Below, piece after piece: positions 24,395-32,301 of a DNA stretch of 64,000 nucleotides. The first letter of the stretch is position 1, and every line of letters starts with the position of its first letter. The notes below the pieces were generated by a model that saw only the letters and a program-made list of their open reading frames with translations, searched no databases and was not told the DNA's origin. The DNA comes from an uncultured Actinomycetes bacterium (GTDB lineage Bacteria; Actinomycetota; Acidimicrobiia; Acidimicrobiales; RAAP-2). The DNA is taken from NCBI GenBank assembly GCA_903893745.1, contig CAITNF010000004.1, positions 186,001 to 250,000 on the forward strand, written 5' to 3'. The position numbers and the translations under genes were made by a program.

Positions 24395-27072
24395 GGTTCC
24401 ACTGTACCGTTTCGAGCCCGCAACGACCGCCGCCACATCACAAGTGTCAGCACGAGCCAGCCGAACACACTCAACGTTGAACCAATGAGTCCGGTTTCAA
24501 TGTAGGGGGCGTGATAGTGAAAGTGCACCGTCCACGTACCCGCCGGCACGCGCACTCGCTGTACGAGGCCGTCGCGGCGTACGAGTAAATCTCGATGTTG
24601 ACCAGTACGGGTATTCACCGCGCTGGCTCGCCAACCCGGCAGGTACGCAAACGAACGCACCAATGTCGTGGGTGCCGTGGCGTGAAGGGTTACCCAACTG
24701 TCGCCCCAGCTGGCGTCGCGAATCGAGCGAATAGAACTGCCCTGGGATGGACCAGCCAGCCAATCGGGTGCTCGCACCGAGGCCGACTGAAAGACCGCAA
24801 TGGTGTCGTGCACACTGGTCAGATGCCACGACGAAGTTGACAACGCGTGCTGAAATGCTGATTCGAGATCGTAGTGCACGGGAACTGAACCAATTGTGGT
24901 AACCCGAGCATCACCAATGGTCAGATCGCTCGCGGCGCTCACCACAAAACCTGCGGCTCGATGAGTTTTATTGGCGAACGAGAAATGAAGTGCTCCGGAG
25001 CCTTGCGCCTCGATGGGTTGACCCATCCGACGACCACTCGCGTCAAGCAACTGCACTCGCACTGCGCTCGTTGCCACGCTCGAGCCACTTATGCCGCGCA
25101 GGACTACCGATGACACGGCGAGCTCTTGACCAAAATACCGCCACGTCGTGGGAGTTGACCTTGCGGGGCCGCACGAAGTAGTTGATCCGGGTGCTTCGCC
25201 CACCACGGTGGCGAGCTGCAGCGTCGATATCGCCACGGTCGCAAGGCGTAGTTGTGCGTAGCCGCCACTCGCTAAGAAACACGGATCCAGTGAGAACATG
25301 GGGTGGGTGTTGGTTTTGCTGTTGTAAGTGTTCGAGATCAACGCTCCGTATCCCTGGACGCTGGGCAGTTTCGTGAACACATTGAGGTTTGGAAATCCCA
25401 AAGCCTCCATCTGCGCGTAGTGCTGCAACGTCGCGTCAACTAACGCAAATCGGCCTCGATCATTGAGCACCGCAATCGTTTGCGAACTCGAAGGCATCGG
25501 ATTCGTGTTGCCCGAGACCAGCGAAGTGTTGCAAAACAGCAAAAATATCAGCACGTCCACAATCAACACGGTCACGAGCCACCTCATCGCGTGCACGAAG
25601 TGCGACCAGCGCAGGACCACCAACGCCACGCTGACTGCGATAATCAGATGTAGAACCAGGCTAAGTACCTCATGTCGGGCCATGGGGGCGGTACTAATTC
25701 CGTGCGTGCCGACGAAGTTGACAATGGCCGGACCCCACCCGATGGTCGCAATAGCTAAGAGACCAACGGCAATTGCGGGCCCCACAATGATCCAGCGGCG
25801 CCGGCCGAGCAGACCTGCCGCTCGCAGGTCGCCAACCTCAAGGCGATCGAGCCACCATCCGAGAAAACAGGTTGCGGCAAAGTCGACCAGCACAATATTG
25901 CGACTGGGTAGTCGCACGTGACCGTACACGGGCAGCATATGGAAAAGGTGGCCCATGAACGTGAACTGGCCCCAGGTCGCGAACAGACCAACCAGGCCAA
26001 TCACCGCGTACAAAACGAAATCGCGATTGCCATCACGAGGGTGTCGCCACCACTGCACGAAGTAGGCAATCGTCGCCACGAGTGCCACTACGCCGACGTA
26101 ACCGGTCACTTCTGGCAGGTTGTAACCGAGAAAGTAGCGAGCTTGACCGAGTGCCCCGTTGCCGCCAAAGAGATCTTGAATGAGCAACAGTGGGGTCCAA
26201 CGAATCGGTAACGAGCCCGCACCAAAGAAGGAGTAAGTAATGACCGATCGCTGCGACAGATTGATGAAGGACTGACCCGGCAGCAATTGGACCAGTCCAA
26301 TTGCCACGCCCCACAACAGGCCCACCACGGTGCTCGCGAGATACACCAGTCGAAGTCGCCACCTATCCAAAGAGTAAGAGGAGCGTACGAACAGCACCAT
26401 CGGAACAACAATGATGGCGAGCAGCTCCATCTCGGCAATTGCTCGGGGTTCGCCGGTCAGAAAACTTAGTCCCCACAACAGGGCGAACGCTACGACCGAC
26501 GGTAGGGTCGTACGAATCAGTGACCACCATGGCTCGTCGGTGGTGCTCGCGCGTAAGCGCGATCCCAGCGAGAGTAGTGCGAGGGTCATCCAGGGTAGAA
26601 AGGAGAATCCTTGGATGACGCCGAGGTGAACGGCCTGTCCGACCATTGAGCCGGCGTACGAAAACGTGAATGCGGCCGTGGCTGCTGACCGAGTACGAAG
26701 TCCGTGCCAGCGAAGTAGCGAGAACATCCCGAGACCCGCTGTAACGTACACCGCGACCAGATTGATCACCCACGCCGCGAGCGGCGGAATGAACGCAAAA
26801 ATTACCGTCAGTGGATACAGCGCACCAGCGTTTAAACCACCGAGCAACGGTGTACCGGAATCGGCGTAGGGGTTGATCAGCGGCAGGTGACCAGTAGCCA
26901 GTTGCTGACCGCTCAGTACACGCAGCGGATAGTTCTGCAACATATTGTCCGCGTTGATACCGAGGTGTCCCACGAGCGCGGTCAGGGTAAAAAAGCACGA
27001 AGGCACGAGAACCATTGCCCAGATGACTCGGCGATCGCCATCGCTCATTGGCCGCCACCACGGACTCTTCAT
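24391..27072 (-). CDS. Large polytopic membrane protein, YfhO-like (GT-C type)
   Basis: An 893-residue protein with about 12-14 transmembrane helices in its first two thirds, a large extracytoplasmic domain from about 520 to 850 and a last helix near 860-880. It matches the general plan of YfhO-like proteins, some of which are GT-C glycosyltransferases that add sugars to teichoic acids or other envelope polymers using a lipid-linked sugar. The first external loop carries N-A-D-N-M-L-Q-N-Y-P near 41, typical of that group where an Asp follows helix 1. The substrate here is unknown. It is coupled to dapB by a four-base overlap but has no obvious functional link to it. Confidence 0.7.
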   Translation of the reverse strand: MKSPWWRPMSDGDRRVIWAMVLVPSCFFTLTALVGHLGINADNMLQNYPLRVLSGQQLATGHLPLINPYADSGTPLLGGLNAGALYPLTVIFAFIPPLAAWVINLVAVYVTAGLGMFSLLRWHGLRTRSAATAAFTFSYAGSMVGQAVHLGVIQGFSFLPWMTLALLSLGSRLRASTTDEPWWSLIRTTLPSVVAFALLWGLSFLTGEPRAIAEMELLAIIVVPMVLFVRSSYSLDRWRLRLVYLASTVVGLLWGVAIGLVQLLPGQSFINLSQRSVITYSFFGAGSLPIRWTPLLLIQDLFGGNGALGQARYFLGYNLPEVTGYVGVVALVATIAYFVQWWRHPRDGNRDFVLYAVIGLVGLFATWGQFTFMGHLFHMLPVYGHVRLPSRNIVLVDFAATCFLGWWLDRLEVGDLRAAGLLGRRRWIIVGPAIAVGLLAIATIGWGPAIVNFVGTHGISTAPMARHEVLSLVLHLIIAVSVALVVLRWSHFVHAMRWLVTVLIVDVLIFLLFCNTSLVSGNTNPMPSSSQTIAVLNDRGRFALVDATLQHYAQMEALGFPNLNVFTKLPSVQGYGALISNTYNSKTNTHPMFSLDPCFLASGGYAQLRLATVAISTLQLATVVGEAPGSTTSCGPARSTPTTWRYFGQELAVSSVVLRGISGSSVATSAVRVQLLDASGRRMGQPIEAQGSGALHFSFANKTHRAAGFVVSAASDLTIGDARVTTIGSVPVHYDLESAFQHALSTSSWHLTSVHDTIAVFQSASVRAPDWLAGPSQGSSIRSIRDASWGDSWVTLHATAPTTLVRSFAYLPGWRASAVNTRTGQHRDLLVRRDGLVQRVRVPAGTWTVHFHYHAPYIETGLIGSTLSVFGWLVLTLVMWRRSLRARNGTVEP

Positions 27073-27110
27073 CGCTGTGCGCTACTCACGACAACGTCAC
27101 GCCACTACTT

Positions 27111-27153
27111 GCAACAATGTCGGCCAGTCCCTAGGACTGGCCGACATTGTTGC
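27111..27153 (-). terminator. Perfect 20-bp hairpin after pnp
   Basis: Arms 27111-27130 and 27134-27153 are perfect inverted repeats around a three-base loop. It begins eight bases after the pnp stop and precedes the YfhO-like gene. There is no U-run after it, so it may be a hairpin-only terminator or an mRNA 3'-end stabiliser rather than a classical rho-independent terminator. Confidence 0.65.
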
Positions 27154-27160
27154 CCACAAA

Positions 27161-29611
27161 TTAACGGCGGCGGGGCCGTGGACCACGACGTCCAGCACCC
27201 TCACCATCGGAGAATCCAGGCGCTCCAGGACCAAGGTCGCCAATCTCGTCAGCCAGTTCCGCTTCGAACGACGCCTCAAATGAGGATGACGGAGCACTCG
27301 CGCGCGGCGCCCGATCCGGGGCGTCGCCACGGCTGGGTCGATCGCCTCGGTCTGATCGCTCTGGTCGCTCGGACCGCTCACGTGGTGGTCGCGACTCGCT
27401 GTCATCAGTGGCCATATCGGCGTACTCACCGGCGAGTGAGAGCGAGACTTTGCCCTGCGGGTCAATATCGTCGACACGAACCTCAATCGCTTGACCCAAC
27501 TCGAGCACGTCTTCGACCTGACCGATTCGCTTGCCCCCATTGAGTGGCGACATCTTCGAGATGTGCAACAGTCCGTCACGTCCTGGCAAGATGCTCACGA
27601 ACGCGCCGAACTTGGCCAGGTTGACAACTCGACCCTGATAGATCGCGCCGACGTCAGCCGTCGGTGGGTCCAAAATCAGCGCAATACGTCGACGGGCCTC
27701 TTCGACCGCTCGTCCGTCCTTGGCTCCAATGGTGACCGTGCCGACCACGCCATCGTCGTCAACCGCAATGTCCGCACCAGTTTCTTGCTGCAGTGTGTTG
27801 ATGACCTTGCCCTTTGGTCCGATGACCTCACCGATCTTGTCAATCGGGATTTCGATGCTGATGATCTTTGGTGCAACATCAGCCACGGTCGCTCGCGGCT
27901 CAGCAATGGCCGCCGTGATGACTTCCAAAATCGCCAGTCGAGCTTCCTTGGCTTGGTGCAGAGCCTTGGCCAACACGTCGGCCGGAAGGCCGTCAATCTT
28001 GGTGTCCAGCTGCAGTGCGGTTACGGCATCGGCCGTACCGGCCACCTTGAAGTCCATGTCGCCAAAGGCGTCTTCGGCACCAAGAATGTCCGTCAAGGTG
28101 ACGTACTTACCTTCGTCAAAGACCAGGCCCATCGCGATACCGGCGACTGGGGCCTTAATGGGCACACCGGCCGCCATGAGCGACAGGGTTGAACCACAGA
28201 CCGACGCCATTGACGTTGAGCCGTTCGACGCCATGACGTCAGAGACCACCCGCAAGGTGTAAGCGAAGTCCTGCTCACTGGGCAGTACCGGAATCAGTGC
28301 TCGCTCGGCGAGCATTCCGTGACCGACCTCCCGTCGCTTGGGCGCACCCACTCGACCAGTCTCACCCGTGGAGTACGGGGGGAAGTTGTAGTGGTGCATG
28401 TAACGGCGCCACTCGTCGGGTGTGATGGTGTCTAACTGCTGGCGCATGCGAGGCATACCCAGCGTGGTGACGTTGATGACCTGGGTCTCGCCACGCTGGA
28501 AGAGTGCCGAACCATGCGTCATCGGAAAGAGGTCGAGCTCCGCTGACAGGGGTCGAATATCCGAGACCCCTCGCCCATCGATACGTGCGCCTTCTTCAAC
28601 AATGCGCTTACGAACGAGCTTCTTGGTCAAGGACTTAACGGCCGCCTTGATTTCACTCACTCGATCGGCGAACTCACCAGTTAGGTCTTCGACAATCTTG
28701 GCGGTCGCCGCGTCGAGCAGGTCCTTGCGAGCCTGCTTGGGCGTGACGCGATTCGCTTCGTCGAGCAGGGTTGAGCCAACGGCCTCTACACGGGCGTACA
28801 CATCGGGTTCGTAGTCGGCAAACGTCCGGTACTCCATCATTTTGATCGGACCGCGCTCGGCCACGAAGGCCTTAACGAGTTCACGCTGCAGGTTGATGGA
28901 CTCACGAATCCACAGCTTCGACGCTTCGAGTCCGGCCGCGAGAACCTCTTCGTTCACCTTGGGCGCACCGTCGGCGTACTTCTCAAATGAACCTTCGGTC
29001 CCGCCGGCTTCTACCATCATGATCGCGATATCGGTCTCCACCGAGTCGCTGAGCGCACGCCCCGCAACCACGAGCTCAAAGACTGACTCGTCACCCTCGG
29101 CGAAGGTCGGGTGGGGAGCCCAGACGCCCTCGGTGGTGTACGCCATGCGGACCGCACCGATTGGTCCCTCGAAAGGAATTCCCGAAATCATCAATGCGGC
29201 CGAAGCCGCGTTGATGGCCAGGATGTCGTGCGGGTTCTCTTGGTCGGCGCTAAAGATTGTGCCGACGACTTGCACTTCGTTGCGAAAACCCTTAGGGAAG
29301 GAAGGTCGCAGGGGGCGGTCAATGAGTCGGCAGATCAAGATTGCTTGATCGGACAGTTTTCCCTCACGACGGAAAAACGCTCCCGGAATTTTTCCGGCGG
29401 CGTAGGCGCGCTCTTCGATGTCGACGGTGAGGGGGAAAAAATCAAGTCCCTCACGTACCGATCGGGCGGCGGCCACAGTGGCCAGCATTACGGTGTCGCC
29501 GATGCTGGCGAGAACAGCACCATCGGCGAGTTGCGCGAGTCGTCCGGCCTCAAAATTTAAAGTCTTGTCAGTTCCTGTAATAGGACTGCTTACGCGGATT
29601 GCGTCAGTCAT
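27161..29611 (-). CDS. pnp: Polyribonucleotide nucleotidyltransferase (PNPase)
   Basis: An 816-residue phosphorolytic 3'-5' exoribonuclease. The start is ATG 29611 (M-T-D-A-I-R), with AAGGAG eight bases upstream; a longer frame reaches 29722 but is only leader. Two RNase PH domains (about 1-230 and 310-540) flank a helical domain; the KH domain has G-E-V-I-G-P-K-G-K near 590 and the S1 domain follows near 655. The last 80 residues are an unusual Arg/Glu/Asp-rich tail with repeated R-S-E-R-P-E-R type units and a final R-R-G-P-R-P-R-R-R, probably disordered and RNA-binding. It follows rpsO, the classic rpsO-pnp order, with a structured leader between. Confidence 0.96.
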   Translation of the reverse strand: MTDAIRVSSPITGTDKTLNFEAGRLAQLADGAVLASIGDTVMLATVAAARSVREGLDFFPLTVDIEERAYAAGKIPGAFFRREGKLSDQAILICRLIDRPLRPSFPKGFRNEVQVVGTIFSADQENPHDILAINAASAALMISGIPFEGPIGAVRMAYTTEGVWAPHPTFAEGDESVFELVVAGRALSDSVETDIAIMMVEAGGTEGSFEKYADGAPKVNEEVLAAGLEASKLWIRESINLQRELVKAFVAERGPIKMMEYRTFADYEPDVYARVEAVGSTLLDEANRVTPKQARKDLLDAATAKIVEDLTGEFADRVSEIKAAVKSLTKKLVRKRIVEEGARIDGRGVSDIRPLSAELDLFPMTHGSALFQRGETQVINVTTLGMPRMRQQLDTITPDEWRRYMHHYNFPPYSTGETGRVGAPKRREVGHGMLAERALIPVLPSEQDFAYTLRVVSDVMASNGSTSMASVCGSTLSLMAAGVPIKAPVAGIAMGLVFDEGKYVTLTDILGAEDAFGDMDFKVAGTADAVTALQLDTKIDGLPADVLAKALHQAKEARLAILEVITAAIAEPRATVADVAPKIISIEIPIDKIGEVIGPKGKVINTLQQETGADIAVDDDGVVGTVTIGAKDGRAVEEARRRIALILDPPTADVGAIYQGRVVNLAKFGAFVSILPGRDGLLHISKMSPLNGGKRIGQVEDVLELGQAIEVRVDDIDPQGKVSLSLAGEYADMATDDSESRPPRERSERPERSDRGDRPSRGDAPDRAPRASAPSSSFEASFEAELADEIGDLGPGAPGFSDGEGAGRRGPRPRRR

Positions 29612-29652
29612 TGAATTGCTCCTTATGCGGTTAGCAACACTCCGCCCGGATC

Positions 29653-29740
29653 CCAGTGGGCAACGGTCGCCACACGGCGGCTGTTCTCCACTGGCCTCCG
29701 AGGCCTCGGATGTGTTGAACACGTCGACGGCGTCGACGTG
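29653..29740 (-). promoter_or_regulatory. Structured rpsO-pnp intergenic leader
   Basis: Three nested or adjacent inverted repeats lie in the 137-base gap: CACGTCGAC/GTCGACGTG (29720-29740, three-base loop), the 12-base palindrome CCGAGGCCTCGG (29698-29709) and CCAGTGG/CCACTGG (29653-29659 with 29688-29694). In enterobacteria the equivalent leader is cleaved by RNase III and used for PNPase autoregulation; a similar role here is inference. Confidence 0.55.
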
Positions 29741-29748
29741 ATTCTCGG

Positions 29749-30006
29749 CTAGCGACGAATGCCGAGACGACCGATCAATGTGCGATAGCGCTCCACATCG
29801 CCACGCTGCACGTAATCGAGCAGACGGCGACGTTGGCCAATGAGTTTCATGAGTCCGCGCCGAGTGTGATGATCACCCTTGTGAACCTTGAGATGCTCGG
29901 TGAGATGAGAGATGCGGTCCGTCAGAATGGCGACTTGGACTTCGGGCGAGCCGGTGTCCGTGACGTGAACCTGATAGTCCTTGATGATCTGCTGCTTCTC
30001 AGCCAT
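29749..30006 (-). CDS. rpsO: 30S ribosomal protein S15
   Basis: An 85-residue S15, a primary 16S rRNA-binding protein of the 30S platform. Typical segments [12 protein letters not shown] (near 21-32), [15 protein letters not shown] (near 41-55) and R-R-R-L-L-D-Y are present. The start is ATG 30006, giving the usual family length; the longer frame to 30066 is upstream leader. The Shine-Dalgarno is weak and distant (AAGG). It lies between ribF and pnp. Confidence 0.97.
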   Translation of the reverse strand: MAEKQQIIKDYQVHVTDTGSPEVQVAILTDRISHLTEHLKVHKGDHHTRRGLMKLIGQRRRLLDYVQRGDVERYRTLIGRLGIRR

Positions 30007-30091
30007 AACGTTATATTGCCTTATGAGTCGGGGGTCCCGTTGCGAGTCGCCCACTTGACGACCCACACGATCAGCGTCGCTGACCGAGGTC

Positions 30092-31051
30092 CTAGCCTAG
30101 CAGGGGCGAGCTGTCTGGTGAAAACTCGGGGAATATCTCTAGTGTTTTCGTGACATCTCGAGCCATCTGCACGACCAGATCGTCGAGCGAATCAAAGGTC
30201 GCCTCACCGCGCAGACGTGACAAAAATGCCACGTCAAGCACCGTATCGTAGAGATCACCCGTGAATTGCGCCAGATGCACTTCGACCACGAGCGCGCCGC
30301 TTTCGTAAAACTGAGGTCGCGTGCCCACCGACACTGCCGCGGGACGCCACACTCCGTCGGACGTGCGCGCCGCGCCCGCGTAGATACCCATCATTGGCAG
30401 TTGCTGTTGTGCGGGCGTGACGAGATTGGCGGTCGGATAGCCCAGGTCTCGGCCCCGTGCATCGCCGCGTTCCACCACTGCGCGCAACGTGAAGGGGCGT
30501 CCGAGAATCTCCGACGCGACCAAGAGGTCGCCCTGTTCGAGGGCTCGACGAACACCGGTCGAACTCCATCGCTCCACTCCCCCCGCCATGGCCGTGGGGT
30601 GAACTCGAAACCCAAGTCGCGATCCCTCAGCCTCCAGCAGCGCGACGTCACCCGCACGATTGTGTCCGAAGCGAAAATCTTCGCCCACCACGACGTCGCT
30701 CACGCGTAACTCTCCGACGAGGACTCGTTCGATGAAGTCCGCCGCGCTCTCTCGGGCGAGTGCTTCGTTAAACGTGACCACTCGTACTCTCGAGACTCCG
30801 AGGCGCTCGAGACCTTCGAGGCGTTGGGCCAGGGTCATCAATAGCCGTGGCGCGCGTTCCGGATTTAAAATTGACGCCGGGTGAGGGTCAAACGTGAGCA
30901 CGCTCACCGTCCCCCCTTGCGCGGACGCGATGTCGTGCAGTTGAGCAACCACTTCTTGATGTCCACGGTGCAGTCCATCGAAGACCCCTATTGCGGTCAC
31001 GCTGGCGAGGGTGTCGGCACTCAAGCCATCTTCGTCGCGAATCACTTGCAT
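30092..31051 (-). CDS. ribF: Bifunctional riboflavin kinase / FAD synthetase
   Basis: A 319-residue enzyme making FMN and FAD from riboflavin. The N-terminal nucleotidylyltransferase half has [11 protein letters not shown] near residue 23 and S-S-T-G-V-R-R-A-L near 160. The C-terminal kinase half has [11 protein letters not shown] near 200 with the conserved P-T-A-N Mg-ATP motif. ATG 31051 is preferred over a TTG at 31060. It is ten bases after truB, the usual truB-ribF order. Confidence 0.94.
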   Translation of the reverse strand: MQVIRDEDGLSADTLASVTAIGVFDGLHRGHQEVVAQLHDIASAQGGTVSVLTFDPHPASILNPERAPRLLMTLAQRLEGLERLGVSRVRVVTFNEALARESAADFIERVLVGELRVSDVVVGEDFRFGHNRAGDVALLEAEGSRLGFRVHPTAMAGGVERWSSTGVRRALEQGDLLVASEILGRPFTLRAVVERGDARGRDLGYPTANLVTPAQQQLPMMGIYAGAARTSDGVWRPAAVSVGTRPQFYESGALVVEVHLAQFTGDLYDTVLDVAFLSRLRGEATFDSLDDLVVQMARDVTKTLEIFPEFSPDSSPLLG

Positions 31052-31061
31052 CGAGGTCAAC

Positions 31062-31949
31062 TTACTCGTCTATCGTGAGAACTAATTCAGGCTTCCACAC
31101 GTCGGCGCGTCGACGCAAGATTCCAATTAAGTCGTCGTCACGGTCAAACGCGGCAATCTCGAACTGTTCGGTAGTCACGTCCAGTGCCAAACGTTGACCG
31201 CAGCGCATCTTCACTTCTTGGTCCGCGTCCAACGTCACACGATCCAGTCCGGTGACCATCGCGCGAGGTGGCTGGAGCGGTGAGTTACCCGCACTCGTCA
31301 TCGTCGCCAGTTGTTCCAACGTCACCGCATTGGTGACCTGAAAACTTCCACTCGCGCTACGACGCAGGGCGCTGAGGTGGCCAATCGTACCCAGTCGAAG
31401 TGCCAAATCGCTGAGGAGGACTCGTACGTACGTCCCAACCGAACACTCCACGTCAAAGTCCCACTGGGTGCGCTCGGCCGTTGGGGCGAGACGCAAGCTA
31501 CTAATCGTGATGTCTCGAGGTGCTCGTTCGACTTCGAGGCCCATTCGAGCCATCTCGTGAAGGCGGCGACCACCGACTTTGAGCGCCGAGACCATCGGGG
31601 GGATCTGCGTCTGCGCCCCGAGTAGGGTCAGTGTCGCCGTGTCGACCAGCTCCTGAGAGAGCTCGGGCACGTCAGCGTTCGCCACCACCGCACCATCAGC
31701 GTCGAGTGAATCAGTAGCCACGCCAAACGTAACCGTTCCGGTGTAGTGCTTAACTTCGGACTGGGCGAAACGCAGCAGTCGAGTAGCGGTGCCCACGGCC
31801 ACGACGAGAAGTCCAGTCGCCATTGGGTCCAGCGTGCCCGCGTGACCGACGCGACGCTGATTGACAATCTTTCGAACCTGCGCCACGACATCGTGACTCG
31901 TCAGACCCGCTGCTTTATCAACCAGCAGTAGACCGCTACTCGTCGTCAT
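31062..31949 (-). CDS. truB: tRNA pseudouridine(55) synthase
   Basis: A 295-residue enzyme that makes the T-loop pseudouridine at position 55 of tRNAs. The N-terminal L-L-L-V-D-K-A-A-G-L-T-S-H-D motif and the catalytic Asp in H-A-G-T-L-D-P-M-A-T-G (near residue 41) are intact. A PUA-like C-terminal part runs from about 225. The start overlaps rbfA by 14 bases. It is part of the nusA-infB-rbfA-truB-ribF translation block. Confidence 0.95.
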   Translation of the reverse strand: MTTSSGLLLVDKAAGLTSHDVVAQVRKIVNQRRVGHAGTLDPMATGLLVVAVGTATRLLRFAQSEVKHYTGTVTFGVATDSLDADGAVVANADVPELSQELVDTATLTLLGAQTQIPPMVSALKVGGRRLHEMARMGLEVERAPRDITISSLRLAPTAERTQWDFDVECSVGTYVRVLLSDLALRLGTIGHLSALRRSASGSFQVTNAVTLEQLATMTSAGNSPLQPPRAMVTGLDRVTLDADQEVKMRCGQRLALDVTTEQFEIAAFDRDDDLIGILRRRADVWKPELVLTIDE

Positions 31950-32298
31950 TACCGTGACGGCGCAAGATCTCTTCCACCGCAGAGCCGCTCGCCACCGCCG
32001 GGTCGGCCATAAAGGACAGCTTCGGGGTGCGCTTCAGACGAGTTTGCGCGTTCACCGATGCTTGGACTTGCGAACGGTGTTCCTCCAGGGCCGCGTGCGC
32101 GACGTCACTCAAGGAATCAAAAAAGACCATCGCTTGGCGCATGTCGGGGGTGGTATCCACCCCGGTCACGGTAAGAAACCCCAACCGCTCGTCTACGTCG
32201 GCAATACGAACCAGGACGTCGGAGATTACTTCACGAAGAATCTCGTTCACCCGCGCGGAGCGCGGGTAGGGATGATGGCTGCCAGAGGAGTGCGCCAT
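31936..32298 (-). CDS. rbfA: 30S ribosome-binding factor A
   Basis: A 120-residue KH-fold protein that binds immature 30S subunits near helix 1 of 16S rRNA and helps in late maturation and cold adaptation. The family core R-V-N-E-I-L-R-E-V-I-S-D-V-L begins near residue 16, and R-L-K-R-T-P-K-L-S-F near 88 is typical (the usual R-x-x-P-x-L-x-F). It starts three bases after the infB stop and overlaps truB. Confidence 0.94.
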   Translation of the reverse strand: MAHSSGSHHPYPRSARVNEILREVISDVLVRIADVDERLGFLTVTGVDTTPDMRQAMVFFDSLSDVAHAALEEHRSQVQASVNAQTRLKRTPKLSFMADPAVASGSAVEEILRRHGNDDE

Positions 32299-32301
32299 TG
32301 A

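Noticed and set aside
30020-30091. Riboswitch or r-protein leader before rpsO
   Set aside because: Only an imperfect seven-base stem is visible and no known riboswitch core is recognised.
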